This document shows, piece after piece, positions 45,201 through 55,059 of a stretch of 64,000 nucleotides of DNA. Made by a program: the position numbers and the translations under genes. Position 1 is the stretch's first letter; every line of letters begins with the position of its first letter. The notes under the pieces are model-generated. The model did not search any database. It saw nothing but the letters and a program-made list of their open reading frames with translations, and was not told where the DNA came from. Origin of the DNA: Thermoanaerobacterium sp. PSU-2 (GTDB lineage Bacteria > Bacillota > Thermoanaerobacteria > Thermoanaerobacterales > Thermoanaerobacteraceae); NCBI RefSeq assembly GCF_002102475.1, contig NZ_MSQD01000002.1, forward strand, positions 62,001 to 126,000. The letters are read 5' to 3'.

Positions 45201-46514
45201 ATTCACAAAAGTCTCGAATGTATCTACTATTTGACAATTTTTTATCTTAACAGCCCCAATTTCAATAATATTGTCATTAATGCTTGAAAGACCGGTAGTT
45301 TCAATGTCAAATACAACAAAGCTGCCATCGATAGTCGTAGATGTGCTTCCGCTGACGATTGGAACACCATCGTTGACAAGATAACCCTCTACACCGTAGA
45401 TGACTTTAACACCATATTTTTTCGCAGCACTTTGAGCTTCAGGATAAGCCTGCAATACAGCATGATCTGTTATTGCAATCGCTTTGTGCCCCCACTCTGA
45501 TGCCCTTCTGATTAAAGACTCTGCAGAGCTTACTCCATCCATGCTGCTCATTTGAGTATGTACATGCAGCTCTACCCTTTTTTGTGGATGAGAATCTACT
45601 CTGACAGATTTCTCGCACAGTTCTACGTCTTTAGCATTCAATATTAGATCTCTTTCATATTTATCGTAAATAACAGTACCACGCACTTTTACATTGCTTC
45701 CTATTGTCAATCTGTCCTTGATTAAATTGTATTTTTCACCATTTAAAAATGCTTTAACTGTAAATGAAGATGTAGTATCAGTAATATCAAAAGTCATCAG
45801 ATATTTAGATTTTATTTCGCGAAAATCTATTGAAAAAATTTCACCTTTTATTGCAACATCATCGCCTTCTTGAAATACATCGCAGATCTTTACAACTTCT
45901 GTATTTATTTCTTTTCCAAGCAATACTTTGCTGTCATTATCATCCACGTCACTTTCAATTTTTTGGCTACTTTCTGTAGGACTTGTGATGATGTTATTTG
46001 CCAAGATTTCTTCGTCCTTTTTGATTTCTTCATGAAGTTTGTCATATATTGCTTCATCAAAATCTAAAGCAAAATTTACGTCTAGATCATAATATTCTTT
46101 TATCAATTCGCCAATGTACGCATCGATTTTGTTTTTCTTAAGAAAATTAAAAGATACTTCATTTGATGCCTTTATTATTACATGTTCCTCATCTTTAATC
46201 GATACATGACATGATTTTATAAAGCTTAAAGTGCCAGGATATTTTTCACTGGCTTTTTTTATAATATCGTCCCAATAATCATTTAAAATGGAATACACAT
46301 CAATGTTATTTGTGCCTATAAATTCAAATTCTATATTAGAAAGTAGAGGGATTTTTGATTTGATAGTAGATTTTAAAGATTCTAATTTTGAAACATCTTT
46401 TTTAAAATTGAAAGGCAAAAACAGTATAAGCTTTCTTTCCTTTAGACATAAACTTATCTTATTTATTTTTATATCGCTTATACCTAATTCCTCTTTAAGA
46501 AAAGAAGGTAGCAT
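42282..46514 (-). CDS. polC: DNA polymerase III PolC-type alpha subunit
   Basis: Main replicative polymerase with built-in 3'-5' exonuclease. The 1410-residue protein has an N-terminal region and OB domain (VAIKGEIFSIDFREIKSKY), a PHP domain (ELHVHTQMSSMDG, AITDHAVLQA) split by the DEDD exonuclease (VVFDIETTGLSS, HNANFDVTFI, HRAVDDAKATAEI), a zinc finger (CPHCKHSEF, CPQCGTKM), the palm with EPDIDLNFSGDYQ, and a helix-hairpin-helix tail. The ATG at 46514 follows AAGGAGTG. It ends the pyrH-polC gene string. Bacillus has proS just upstream; here a glycosyltransferase is found. Confidence 0.98.
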   Translation of the reverse strand: MLPSFLKEELGISDIKINKISLCLKERKLILFLPFNFKKDVSKLESLKSTIKSKIPLLSNIEFEFIGTNNIDVYSILNDYWDDIIKKASEKYPGTLSFIKSCHVSIKDEEHVIIKASNEVSFNFLKKNKIDAYIGELIKEYYDLDVNFALDFDEAIYDKLHEEIKKDEEILANNIITSPTESSQKIESDVDDNDSKVLLGKEINTEVVKICDVFQEGDDVAIKGEIFSIDFREIKSKYLMTFDITDTTSSFTVKAFLNGEKYNLIKDRLTIGSNVKVRGTVIYDKYERDLILNAKDVELCEKSVRVDSHPQKRVELHVHTQMSSMDGVSSAESLIRRASEWGHKAIAITDHAVLQAYPEAQSAAKKYGVKVIYGVEGYLVNDGVPIVSGSTSTTIDGSFVVFDIETTGLSSINDNIIEIGAVKIKNCQIVDTFETFVNPQVHISKFITKLTGITDDMVKEYPSIEEILPKFLDFIKDSILVAHNANFDVTFIKTKARNLGMEVDNPVLDTLELSRHMYENLKNYKLDTVAQHLGVSLENHHRAVDDAKATAEIFIKSINKLKESGIEKVNEINDYLKNKVDIKKMPTYHVIILVKNQKGLRNLYELVSRSNLEYFHRNPRIPKSLLSQMREGLLIGSACEQGEVFRGLISNLDDDKLHEIISYYDYLEVQPLGNNEFLIDKGEVKNKEELIKINKRIYDLGKQLKKPVVATCDVHFLDPWDNVYRKILMYGKGFKDADRQPPLYFRTTDEMLREFDYFDREIAKEIVIDNPNQIVDSIEDVKPIPDGTFPPSIEGAEEELRKLTLNKAHEIYGEKLPEIVEKRLDKELNSIINNGYAVMYIIAQKLVTKSLSDGYLVGSRGSVGSSFVATMSGITEVNPLPPHYICPHCKHSEFILDGSYGSGVDMPDKDCPQCGTKMRKDGHDIPFEVFLGFEGDKEPDIDLNFSGDYQPIAHKYTEEIFGTGHVFRAGTIGTLADKTAYGFVKKYFEEKNLTVHNAEIKRLVMGCTGAKRTTGQHPGGVMVVPKDKDIYDFTPIQHPADAQDSDIITTHFDYHSISGRLLKLDILGHDDPTVIRMLEDLTGINAREIPLDDKKTMSLFTSVEALNINPEDINCTVGTLGLPEFGTKFVRQMLVDTKPTTFAELVRISGLSHGTDVWLNNAQDIIKEGKATLKEVISTRDDIMLFLISKGLDKKLSFKIMESVRKGKGIKDEEIEEMKNHNVPDWFIQSCQKIKYMFPKAHAVAYVIMAFRIAYFKVHHPEAFYATYFTVRADEFNLDMMDSLEKIKENIRLIESKGNNATAKEKSLLTILEVGLEMYLRGLRFTNIDLYKSDAVKFLITKDGILPPLNSLEGIGKQAAKIIAEEREKGKFLSIEDLRNRTRISKTVIDILKQHGCLQDIPESNQLSLF

Positions 46515-46527
46515 CAAAACGCACTCC

Positions 46528-47160
46528 TTACATCCATACCTTTAAAATGTCTTTATACATCATCAATCTAGCTTTAAAACCTTTAATAAAACCCAATTTT
46601 TCTTCTTTCATTACATGCGTCATATTTTCTAACTGTACATGTTGCACTCTTAAATGTTTTTCTTTGGCATATTTCGTAAGCGCTACTTCTATTCCATATT
46701 TCAAAATGTCTACATCGCTTTTATTTATAAAATCTATAAGAACATCTCTTTTTAAAGCACGCTGCCCTGACAAAAAAGGAGCTATTTTTTGTGCTAAATC
46801 AGTTCTTTTCCTTCCAGATGAAAATATGCCAACTGCCATATCACACTTATTATCTAAAACAGGTTTTACTAATTTATTAAAATGCTCTGGAGTAAAACCT
46901 ATAAGATCTGCATCAAGCAAAACTAATACATCTCCATTAGCAGCTTGAATGCCCCTTTTTAAAGCGGCACCCTTCCCTAAATTTGTCTTTAGATTTATAA
47001 GCTTTACGTTAAAAAGAGAAACGACTTTTTCAGTATCATCTGTTGAACCATCATTTACAACTATTGTTTCATCAATAATATTGATTTTTTCTAATACTTT
47101 TAAAACATCTTTTATATTTTTTCCCTCATTATACGCAGGAATAATGACAGATATCATCAT
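46528..47160 (-). CDS. Family 2 glycosyltransferase
   Basis: GT-A-fold, nucleotide-sugar-dependent transferase; acceptor unknown. The 210-residue protein has [36 protein letters not shown] and the metal-binding LLDADLIGF. No membrane segment is evident, so it may act at the inner membrane face. It overlaps ispG by 4 bp and precedes polC by 13 bp. Its place after five lipid/isoprenoid genes (uppS, cdsA, dxr, rseP, ispG) fits use of an undecaprenyl- or lipid-linked acceptor, but this is only inferred. Confidence 0.88.
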   Translation of the reverse strand: MMISVIIPAYNEGKNIKDVLKVLEKINIIDETIVVNDGSTDDTEKVVSLFNVKLINLKTNLGKGAALKRGIQAANGDVLVLLDADLIGFTPEHFNKLVKPVLDNKCDMAVGIFSSGRKRTDLAQKIAPFLSGQRALKRDVLIDFINKSDVDILKYGIEVALTKYAKEKHLRVQHVQLENMTHVMKEEKLGFIKGFKARLMMYKDILKVWM

Positions 47161-48218
47161 GATTTCTCCTTCAGTATATCGTTAAGTTCCTTAATAAATT
47201 CATCAAAAAGCTTATCTTCTGGTACTTTTTTAATAATCTTTCCTTTTTTAAAGATAAGACCTTCTCCAATTCCACCGGCTATTCCTATATCTGCTTCTCT
47301 TGCCTCGCCGGGGCCATTGACTGCACATCCCATTACAGCAACTTTTATGTTTTGATTTATATTTGCTGTTGCTTTTTCAACTTTTTGAGCCAATTCTATC
47401 AGATCAATTTTAGTTCTTCCACATGTTGGGCAAGAAATTATTTCTACGCCTCCTTTTGCCAATTCTAAAGATTTTAATATTTGTTTTCCAACTCTTACTT
47501 CTTCGACAGGATTCCCCGTCAAAGATACTCTTATTGTATCTCCAATACCCATATATAGCAGTGTGCCAATCCCAACAGCAGATTTTATAGTTCCTGAAAA
47601 AATTGTTCCAGCCTCTGTAATGCCAACATGAAGTGGATAATCTATCTTTTCAGAAATAATCTTATAAGACTCAATTGTCAATGGTACATTAGTAGTTTTC
47701 AAAGATACCACTATATCGTAAAAGCCGCATTTTTCTAACAGAGATACACTTTTAAGTGCACTTTCAACAATTCCATCCGCTGTTACACCACCATATTTAT
47801 TTAAAATGTCCCTTTCCAATGAACCAGAATTTACACCTACTCTTATGGGGATTCCTGCTTCTTTAGCAGCAGCTACTACTGCTTTAAGCTTATCATCTCC
47901 ACCAATATTGCCTGGATTTATCCTGATCTTATCTGCTCCACACTTGATAGCTTCTAAAGCTAATCTGTAATCAAAATGTATGTCGGCAACAATAGGGATA
48001 TCAATTTCTTTTTTTATTTCTTCAATGGCTTTTGCAGCATCTACATCAAGGACAGCTACACGCACAATATCACAACCCACACTTTCAAGCTCTTTAATTT
48101 GCTGCACGGTTTTTTTTACATCTTTTGTGTCAGTATTAGTCATGGACTGTATTGCAATCGGGTTTTCTCCACCTATGCGTACGCTTCCTATTTTTATTTC
48201 TTTTGTTCTTTTCCTCAT
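47157..48218 (-). CDS. ispG: 4-hydroxy-3-methylbut-2-en-1-yl diphosphate synthase (flavodoxin/ferredoxin)
   Basis: Fe-S enzyme of the MEP isoprenoid pathway, making HMBPP from MEcPP. The 353-residue protein has the TIM-barrel start ([17 protein letters not shown]), [19 protein letters not shown] and the C-terminal cluster ligands [11 protein letters not shown] and [12 protein letters not shown]. The ATG at 48218 follows AATAGGTGAT. With dxr and uppS nearby, isoprenoid supply and polyprenyl synthesis are encoded together. Confidence 0.97.
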   Translation of the reverse strand: MRKRTKEIKIGSVRIGGENPIAIQSMTNTDTKDVKKTVQQIKELESVGCDIVRVAVLDVDAAKAIEEIKKEIDIPIVADIHFDYRLALEAIKCGADKIRINPGNIGGDDKLKAVVAAAKEAGIPIRVGVNSGSLERDILNKYGGVTADGIVESALKSVSLLEKCGFYDIVVSLKTTNVPLTIESYKIISEKIDYPLHVGITEAGTIFSGTIKSAVGIGTLLYMGIGDTIRVSLTGNPVEEVRVGKQILKSLELAKGGVEIISCPTCGRTKIDLIELAQKVEKATANINQNIKVAVMGCAVNGPGEAREADIGIAGGIGEGLIFKKGKIIKKVPEDKLFDEFIKELNDILKEKS

Positions 48219-48233
48219 AAAGTTTATCACCTA

Positions 48234-49250
48234 TTATTTTAAAATATTTATCCTAACCAAATCTTTATATGTAGCAAAAAGTATAAGCGCAATAAGCAAC
48301 ATAAAACCTATATAATGGACAAATCCTTCTTTTTCGGGATCGACAGGTTTTCCTCTAATTTTTTCTATCAGCACGAATAGAATCCTACCGCCATCCAATG
48401 CTGGAAACGGCAGTAAATTAAATAACCCTAAATTTACGCTTATAAGCGCAGTAAATGCCATTAAATTCAGTATGCCAGATTTCGCCTCTGTGCCAATAGC
48501 TTGAACTATGCCAACTGGCCCCATCAAATCATTCGTTGAAACTTTGCCAGTTATTAACATGTACAGAGATAAAATTATCATTTTCGAAAAATAAATAGTT
48601 TGTTTTACACCACTATCGACAGCTAATACCAAAGACCTGCGATACTGTGGCACTATACCTATCATTGGCTTTGCAGTGCTTTTGTCAACTATCGGTATAA
48701 CAGACTTTTTTAAAGTAGCATTTCCCCTTTTAATTGTAAAATTTAATTTTACTCCATTGTTTGAATTTATAATATTTTGCAATGTAGTCCAATCATTTAT
48801 TTTAGTATTGTTTACCATTACTATTTCATCTCCCGGCTTTATACCGGCCTTTTCTGCAGGATAACCACTTATAGTTGAACTGACAATCGGAACTGGACTT
48901 CCAACAAAATAGAAAACCATAATTAAAATTATAAAAGTTAATAATATATTCATCAAAGGACCAGCCGCAAAAATGCCAAGCCTTGTGTACCAAGGTTTAT
49001 TAGTCACAGCTCTTTTATCATTAGACATTTCATCTTCACCTGCTAAAGCACAAAAACCGCCAAAAAGCATTAATCTAAACGAATATTCTGTTTCACCATG
49101 TTTTTTTGAAAATATCTTCGGTCCAAAACCAATAGCAAATTCATTAACTTTTGTGCCAGACAATTTTGCTACTATAAAATGTCCAAACTCATGAATCGTG
49201 ACTAAAATGCCCAATACAATTACACTTACAACAACATAAAAAAATACCAC
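48234..49250 (-). CDS. rseP: Site-2 zinc metalloprotease RseP/RasP
   Basis: Membrane protease for regulated intramembrane proteolysis (cleaves anti-sigma factors and leader remnants). The 338-residue protein has the HEFGH zinc motif at His20-His24 in the first membrane helix, a PDZ domain (about 110-190, GSPVPIVSSTISGYPAEKAG), and the third ligand in LLPFPALDGGRI, with terminal membrane helices. The dxr-rseP order is typical of Firmicutes. Confidence 0.95.
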   Translation of the reverse strand: MVFFYVVVSVIVLGILVTIHEFGHFIVAKLSGTKVNEFAIGFGPKIFSKKHGETEYSFRLMLFGGFCALAGEDEMSNDKRAVTNKPWYTRLGIFAAGPLMNILLTFIILIMVFYFVGSPVPIVSSTISGYPAEKAGIKPGDEIVMVNNTKINDWTTLQNIINSNNGVKLNFTIKRGNATLKKSVIPIVDKSTAKPMIGIVPQYRRSLVLAVDSGVKQTIYFSKMIILSLYMLITGKVSTNDLMGPVGIVQAIGTEAKSGILNLMAFTALISVNLGLFNLLPFPALDGGRILFVLIEKIRGKPVDPEKEGFVHYIGFMLLIALILFATYKDLVRINILK

Positions 49251-49257
49251 TTACCTA

Positions 49258-50406
49258 TCACCTCATATATTCACGCTTAATTTTTTCCCTTATTTCTTTA
49301 TCTACTTCTATTATATCATTTAATTCAGGATTAATGATGTTTTTATGATTATTCATATATTTTTCTATTATATGAGGAATATCATTAAACGAAATTGCTT
49401 TTTCTAAAAACAATTGAACTGCTACTTCATCTGCTGTATTTAAAACTGTTGTCATTGTTCCACCTTCTTCTAAAGCATCATATGCCAGTTGAAGGCATCT
49501 AAAAGTATTAACATCTGGTTTTTCAAATGATAAACTTCCAATCTTCGCAACATCCAAATATCGTATGCCTTCTACATATACCCTGTTTGGAAAATTTAAA
49601 GCATACTGTATCGGTATCCTCATATCAGCAGTCGCCATTTCTGCAATAATGCTTCCATCAATAAACTCTACCATTGAATGGATTATGCTTTCTTTATGCA
49701 CAACAACTTCTATTTTTTCCAATGGCACATCAAAAAGCCATTTAGCTTCTATTACCTCAAACCCTTTATTCATAAGTGTAGCAGAATCAATTGTTATTTT
49801 CTTACCCATCTTCCAATTAGGATGATTTAAAGCTTCTTCAACTGTCACTGATTTTAAATCGCTTAATGTTTTCCCTCTAAATGGTCCTCCAGATGCAGTT
49901 ATAATCAATTTATTTACAAATTCTTTTTTTCCTGATTGAATGCATTGGTAAATCGCATTGTGTTCACTGTCAACAGGTAGTATATTTATGTTTTTCTCAA
50001 TTGCCAGTTTCTTAATTATATGTCCGCCTGTAACTAAGCATTCCTTATTGGCAAGTGCAATATCATGCCCTGCTTCAATCGCTTTTATAGTAGGAATAAG
50101 CGCTGCTATGCCTTCAATTGCTACAACAACAGTCTGAACATTTGAAAGAGAAGCTACTTCGTTTATTCCACCATCACCAGAGAGAATCACTGTATTAGTG
50201 TCCACCATTTCTTTTAACTTTTTTGCAGACAATTCATCTTTAACAGCTACAAATTGCGGCTTAAATTCATCAATTTGTTGCTTTATAAGATCAATATTAT
50301 TATAACATGTAAGTCCTATAACACGAAATTCATTTGATTTTCTTACCACATCAAGTGTTTGAGTCCCAATCGAACCTGTAGAACCTAAAACGACAATATT
50401 TTTCAT
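49258..50406 (-). CDS. dxr: 1-deoxy-D-xylulose-5-phosphate reductoisomerase
   Basis: Second step of the MEP pathway, NADPH-dependent conversion of DXP to MEP. The 382-residue protein has the NADPH-binding VLGSTGSIGTQTLDV, LANKECLVTGG, the metal-site VDSEHNAIYQ, ASGGPFRG and HPNWKMGKKITIDSATLMNKG. Complete length. It follows cdsA after 12 bp. Confidence 0.98.
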   Translation of the reverse strand: MKNIVVLGSTGSIGTQTLDVVRKSNEFRVIGLTCYNNIDLIKQQIDEFKPQFVAVKDELSAKKLKEMVDTNTVILSGDGGINEVASLSNVQTVVVAIEGIAALIPTIKAIEAGHDIALANKECLVTGGHIIKKLAIEKNINILPVDSEHNAIYQCIQSGKKEFVNKLIITASGGPFRGKTLSDLKSVTVEEALNHPNWKMGKKITIDSATLMNKGFEVIEAKWLFDVPLEKIEVVVHKESIIHSMVEFIDGSIIAEMATADMRIPIQYALNFPNRVYVEGIRYLDVAKIGSLSFEKPDVNTFRCLQLAYDALEEGGTMTTVLNTADEVAVQLFLEKAISFNDIPHIIEKYMNNHKNIINPELNDIIEVDKEIREKIKREYMR

Positions 50407-50418
50407 GCCTAGCTCCTT

Positions 50419-51201
50419 TCATCTGTATAAATATGTGAAAAATATGTAAATACAAGGAGATACAAAAAGAATACTATCAAATCTATCCAATATCCCGCCA
50501 TGCCCAGGAATAATTTTGCTAAAATCTTTCGTGTTGCAATTTCGTTTTATAAACGACGCAAAAAGATCACCTATTTGAGCCACTATACTGCCTATAATGC
50601 TTAAAAAAATGATATAATAATAATTTAGTTCTAATTTTCCTCTAAATAAATATGTAAACAAAAGGCATCCTACCAACGAACCTATTATTCCACCAACTGA
50701 ACCTTCAAAAGTCTTGTTAGGACTAATTGATGGACATAATTTATTTTTACCGATGCGTTTACCTATGAAATATGCAAAAGTATCTGTCAGCCAAGAAATG
50801 ATAAATATAAGCCATACAAGCAAGTAACCGCCTTTAATATCCCTTATTTTCCCTATGTACGAGAAAAAAATGACATATATGATTCCCATAATCGTTATGG
50901 AAGTATCTTTCAAATTATACTTATGAAGTACAACCGGAATAGAAAATATTACTACAGACAAAATCACAAAAAGATCTATAGAATCATAGGTATAACCAAA
51001 AATATAAAAAAATAAGACAGCCCCATAGCCTATAAAATTTATAGGCCTTATTTCTGTATTTTTAAACACCGCGTAAAACTCGTACAATCCAATAAGACTG
51101 ATAGCTACTAAAAAAAGTCTAAGATACCAGCCCCCCATGATTAATGCCGCAAAAACTAAAGGAAGCCCTATTACTGCACTAAGTATCCTTTTTTTTAACA
51201 T
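50419..51201 (-). CDS. cdsA: Phosphatidate cytidylyltransferase
   Basis: Integral membrane enzyme making CDP-diacylglycerol, the precursor for PgsA encoded elsewhere in this window. The 260-residue protein has about seven hydrophobic helices and the CDS signature near the C-terminus (KDFSKIIPGHGGILDRFDSI). Position after uppS is conserved in most Firmicutes. Confidence 0.96.
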   Translation of the reverse strand: MLKKRILSAVIGLPLVFAALIMGGWYLRLFLVAISLIGLYEFYAVFKNTEIRPINFIGYGAVLFFYIFGYTYDSIDLFVILSVVIFSIPVVLHKYNLKDTSITIMGIIYVIFFSYIGKIRDIKGGYLLVWLIFIISWLTDTFAYFIGKRIGKNKLCPSISPNKTFEGSVGGIIGSLVGCLLFTYLFRGKLELNYYYIIFLSIIGSIVAQIGDLFASFIKRNCNTKDFSKIIPGHGGILDRFDSILFVSPCIYIFFTYLYR

Positions 51202-51218
51202 AGATTCAACTCCTTAAT

Positions 51219-51980
51219 TCATATGCCGCCAAAACGTCTATTTCGCTTTTGGTAATCAAATATAGCCTGCAAAAGGTGCCTTTTTTCAAAATCTGGCCAT
51301 AAGACATCAGAAAACCATAGCTCAGAGTATGCAGACTGCCAAAGCATAAAATTGCTAATTCGCAATTCTCCGCTTGGTCTTATAATCAAATCAGGATCTG
51401 GTTGTCCTGATGTATATAAATTATCGGCAATAACATTTTCATCAATATCATTTAAATCAATTTCGCCGTTCAATAAAGAGCTGCCTATCCTTTTAAATGC
51501 TCTAACTATTTCACTTCTGCCACCATAATTTAAGGCGATATTTAAAGTAAGGCCAGTATTGTTTTTGGTTATTTCCTCGGACTCTTTTATCTTGATTCTA
51601 CATTTTTCAGGTATCATTGATAAATCGCCAATAAAGTTTAATTTCACATTGTTTTCATTCAATTCATTTACTTCACGACCTAAATACTCTATAAGTAAGT
51701 CCATCAATCCATTAACTTCATCTGCAGGCCTTTTCCAATTTTCTGTCGAAAATGCGTATAAAGTCAAATACTTGATTCCGATTTCAGATGATGCTTTAAC
51801 AATTCGCCTTACAGCTTCCATACCAGCTCTATGTCCAAGTGTTCTTATGAAACCTCTCTTTTTCGCCCATCTACCATTTCCATCCATTATTATTGCCACA
51901 TGCTTTGGAATATTGTTTTCATCAAGTTTTTTCTCTATATCCTCATCAAAATCTTTTTGTCGTTTTTTGATAAACCCCAT
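51219..51980 (-). CDS. uppS: Isoprenyl transferase (undecaprenyl diphosphate synthase)
   Basis: cis-Prenyltransferase that builds the C55 carrier for cell-wall synthesis. The 253-residue protein has the catalytic Asp in [16 protein letters not shown], the HRAGMEAVR helix, [38 protein letters not shown] and [27 protein letters not shown] precedes the ATG. A GC-rich hairpin lies between it and the small gene upstream. Confidence 0.97.
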   Translation of the reverse strand: MGFIKKRQKDFDEDIEKKLDENNIPKHVAIIMDGNGRWAKKRGFIRTLGHRAGMEAVRRIVKASSEIGIKYLTLYAFSTENWKRPADEVNGLMDLLIEYLGREVNELNENNVKLNFIGDLSMIPEKCRIKIKESEEITKNNTGLTLNIALNYGGRSEIVRAFKRIGSSLLNGEIDLNDIDENVIADNLYTSGQPDPDLIIRPSGELRISNFMLWQSAYSELWFSDVLWPDFEKRHLLQAIFDYQKRNRRFGGI

Positions 51981-52008
51981 TAAATTTCCTCCTTATAATA
52001 TGGGCAAT

Positions 52009-52028
52009 ACCCCCTCATGTGAGGGGGT
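52009..52028 (-). terminator. GC-rich hairpin between the small gene and uppS
   Basis: ACCCCCTC and GAGGGGGT form an 8-bp stem with loop ACAT, overlapping the stop codon of the small gene. ATTGCCC follows on the - strand, with no U-tract, so it is more likely a pause or mRNA-processing/stability element than a full terminator. Confidence 0.5.
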
Positions 52029-52204
52029 TAAAATTCAGCTACTATAACTGATAATATACCATCTTCAAACATCGTTTTTAAGACGCGTCTCTGATATCCT
52101 CTATATTTTTTGGTAGGCTTAGTAAATATTATATTGTATTGAACATTATTTTTTTCTAAAATCTTCTTAGCCGCTTCAATATCGTACCCAATAATATCGA
52201 TCAA
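52028..52204 (-). CDS. Small uncharacterised protein between frr and uppS
   Basis: A 58-residue reading frame fills the 220-bp gap. It starts at a TTG overlapping the frr stop by 4 bp (TTGA), with AGGAGA 12 nt upstream. The translation opens [18 protein letters not shown], continues through [17 protein letters not shown] and ends ILSVIVAEF. Helix-then-strand spacing with [11 protein letters not shown] resembles a single PASTA-like lobe, but this is weak. No signal peptide or membrane segment. Codon use looks like its neighbours. Tight coupling to frr argues that it is real. Confidence 0.68.
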   Translation of the reverse strand: MIDIIGYDIEAAKKILEKNNVQYNIIFTKPTKKYRGYQRRVLKTMFEDGILSVIVAEF

Positions 52205-52755
52205 ATCTCCATTATCTCCTTTTCCTTTTGCTCCAAAATTTTGTCTATCTCTTTAATATAATTATCCGTAAGTTTTTGTACATTTTCTTCACTTTTTAAT
52301 TTCTCATCTTCCGAAATCTCGCCATTTTTATCCATCTTTTTAATAGCATCATTGGCATCTCTTCTAATCTGCCTTACTGCGACCCTAGCTTCTTCACCTT
52401 TTTTATGAACTAATTTAACAAGCTCTTTCCTTCTCTCTTCTGTCAAATCCGGAAAAACTAATCTGATTATTTTGCCATCAGAAGTAGGATTAATGTTTAA
52501 ATCTGATTTTTGAATTGCTTTTTCAATTTCAGATATTTTGGATGTGTCCCACGGCTGAATGATTATAACTTTTGGTTCTGGTGCCGTAATTGTCGCTAAC
52601 TTATTTATTGGAGTCATGGTACCATAGTAGTCGATTGATATTCTGTCTAAAAGTGCAGGATTAGCCCTGCCAGCCCTTATAGACATCAATTCATTTTTTA
52701 AAACTGCTATTGACTTTTTCATTTTTTCTTCAGTGTTTTTTAACAAATCATCCAT
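52201..52755 (-). CDS. frr: Ribosome recycling factor
   Basis: Splits post-termination ribosomes with EF-G. The 184-residue protein is complete: [35 protein letters not shown] and [16 protein letters not shown]. It starts 2 bp after the pyrH stop, and the pyrH-frr pairing is near universal. Confidence 0.98.
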   Translation of the reverse strand: MDDLLKNTEEKMKKSIAVLKNELMSIRAGRANPALLDRISIDYYGTMTPINKLATITAPEPKVIIIQPWDTSKISEIEKAIQKSDLNINPTSDGKIIRLVFPDLTEERRKELVKLVHKKGEEARVAVRQIRRDANDAIKKMDKNGEISEDEKLKSEENVQKLTDNYIKEIDKILEQKEKEIMEI

Positions 52756-52757
52756 CG

Positions 52758-53477
<720 letters not shown>

Positions 53478-53485
53478 TCATTTTA

Positions 53486-53514
53486 TTATTCTATAAAAAT
53501 ATTAAAAATCCTTC
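53486..53514 (-). promoter_or_regulatory. Sigma-H-type promoter of the pyrH-polC gene string
   Basis: GAAGGATTT (53514-53506), an 11-bp spacer and ATAGAATAA (53494-53486) on the - strand fit RNAGGAWWW-N11-RNNGAATWW at all defined positions and nearly repeat the spoVS promoter. It lies between the tsf terminator and pyrH. Read-through from rpsB-tsf may supply growth-phase expression. Confidence 0.65.
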
Positions 53515-53524
53515 ATAAAAATCT

Positions 53525-53556
53525 ATTAAAAATAGGACACAACCGTGTCCTATTTT
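53525..53556 (-). terminator. Intrinsic terminator after tsf
   Basis: AAAATAGGACAC and GTGTCCTATTTT form a perfect 12-bp stem with loop GGTT; the T-run is partly within the stem and continues with TAATAGATTTTT on the - strand. Confidence 0.85.
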
Positions 53557-53572
53557 GGTTGCCTATTTAATT

Positions 53573-54190
53573 TTATTCTTCTTCTTGAGAATTTTCAATA
53601 CCTTCTCCTCTTTCGAATCTCACAAATCTTCTTATTATTATATTTTCACCAAGCTTTGCAATCAATTCATTTAATAGGTCTTTTATCGTCTTGCTATCAT
53701 CTCTTATATACAATTGTTCTAATAAGCAATTTTCCTTATAGAATTTTTCGAGTCTTCCTTCAATTATTCTGTCAATCACTTGGGCTGGTTTGCCTTCATT
53801 TAATGATTGTGCCTTTAAAATTTCCCTTTCTTTTTCAATAACTTCTTGCGGTACATCTTCTCTTTTTATGTACTGCGGATTTGCTGCAGCGATTTGCATG
53901 CATATTTCTTTTACAAAAGATTTAAAATCATCTGTATTGGCGACAAAATCTGTTTCACAATTTACTTCAACAAGAACACCAATTCTGCCGCCACCATGAA
54001 TGTACGATTCTACTAATCCTTCATTTGCAACTCTGCCAGCCTTTTTAGCAGCGGCTGCTAATCCTCTTTCTCTTAATATATCAATCGCTTTTTCAATATC
54101 GCCATTAGAATCAGTAAGCGCTCTTTTGCAATCCATCATACCTGCCCCAGTACGCTCTCTAAGTTCTTTAACTTGTTGTGCAGAAATCAT
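53573..54190 (-). CDS. tsf: Elongation factor Ts
   Basis: Nucleotide-exchange factor for EF-Tu. The 205-residue protein has the N-terminal UBA-like module and signature ([19 protein letters not shown]), then the [19 protein letters not shown] core. It is the short form, without the second core subdomain of the roughly 290-residue versions, as in other thermophilic Clostridia. GGAGGTAAG precedes the ATG. It follows rpsB across a hairpin. Confidence 0.97.
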   Translation of the reverse strand: MISAQQVKELRERTGAGMMDCKRALTDSNGDIEKAIDILRERGLAAAAKKAGRVANEGLVESYIHGGGRIGVLVEVNCETDFVANTDDFKSFVKEICMQIAAANPQYIKREDVPQEVIEKEREILKAQSLNEGKPAQVIDRIIEGRLEKFYKENCLLEQLYIRDDSKTIKDLLNELIAKLGENIIIRRFVRFERGEGIENSQEEE

Positions 54191-54219
54191 ATAATCTTAC
54201 CTCCATCCTAATATAATTT

Positions 54220-54246
54220 ATGGTAAGGATGAAAATTCCTTACCAT
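54220..54246 (-). repeat. Hairpin in the rpsB-tsf gap
   Basis: ATGGTAAGGA and TCCTTACCAT form a 10-bp stem with a 7-nt loop, 8 bp after the rpsB stop. No T-run follows. CTTACC of the second arm could instead pair with GGTAAG in the tsf ribosome site, so two mutually exclusive structures are possible. Confidence 0.6.
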
Positions 54247-54253
54247 TCTAAAA

Positions 54254-54961
54254 TTACTCTTCAACCGCAGTTAATTGTTCACCCTGTTTAGCCTCAATTA
54301 CAGCATCAGCTATCTTTGAAGCTATTAATTTTACAGCACGAATCGCATCATCGTTGCCCGGTATAGGATAATCTACTTCTTCAGGATCGCAATTTGTATC
54401 AACAATTGCAACGATAGGAATATCGAGATTTTTAGCTTCAGCGATGGCAATTGCTTCTTTCTTAGGATCAACCACAAAAAGTACCGATGGAAGGCTATTC
54501 ATGTTTTCTATTCCACCTAAATACTTTTGAAGTTTTTCCTTTTCTTTTCTAAGCTTTATAACCTCTTTTTTAGGTAAAACTTCAAATGTGCCATCCTCTT
54601 CCATCTTCTTTAACTCTTTAAGTCTTTCAATCCTGCTCCTAATTGTCTTGTAATTTGTCAACATTCCACCAAGCCATCTTTGATTGACATAGTACATTCC
54701 GCATCTTTCTGCTTCTTCTTTAACAGAATCCTGGGCTTGTTTCTTTGTACCTACAAATAAGACAGTACCATCATTTGAAACAACATCTTTTATAAAATCG
54801 TATGCTTCCTCTATCTTTTTTACCGTTTTTTGAAGATCTATAATATATATTCCATTCCTCTCGGTAAAAATATAAGGAGCCATCTTAGGATTCCATCTTC
54901 TTGTTTGATGACCGAAATGTACACCTGCTTCTAATAATTGTTTCATTGAAATAACTGACAT
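54254..54961 (-). CDS. rpsB: 30S ribosomal protein S2
   Basis: Component of the 30S head-body junction. The 235-residue protein has the signatures [34 protein letters not shown] and [29 protein letters not shown] precedes the ATG. It has its own strong promoter and a long structured leader, and starts the rpsB-tsf unit right after the flagellar/chemotaxis genes, as in Bacillus. Confidence 0.98.
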   Translation of the reverse strand: MSVISMKQLLEAGVHFGHQTRRWNPKMAPYIFTERNGIYIIDLQKTVKKIEEAYDFIKDVVSNDGTVLFVGTKKQAQDSVKEEAERCGMYYVNQRWLGGMLTNYKTIRSRIERLKELKKMEEDGTFEVLPKKEVIKLRKEKEKLQKYLGGIENMNSLPSVLFVVDPKKEAIAIAEAKNLDIPIVAIVDTNCDPEEVDYPIPGNDDAIRAVKLIASKIADAVIEAKQGEQLTAVEE

Positions 54962-54985
54962 ATTCTCACCTCCTGGTTATTCCTC

Positions 54986-55042
54986 CGTTCAAATCATCTC
55001 ACAAAACAACCATTGTGGCACCAGTTTTATGATCTTTGAACG
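54986..55042 (-). ncRNA. Structured 5' leader of rpsB
   Basis: The predicted leader contains CGTTCAAA and TTTGAACG, 8-bp complementary ends 41 nt apart. Nested inside are ATCAT with ATGAT and AAAAC with GTTTT, enclosing GGTGCCACAATGG. This gives a long, interrupted hairpin just before the ribosome site, a plausible S2 autoregulation element. It is not assigned to a known Rfam family by eye. Confidence 0.55.
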
Positions 55043-55059
55043 TGCGTTATCCACTGATT

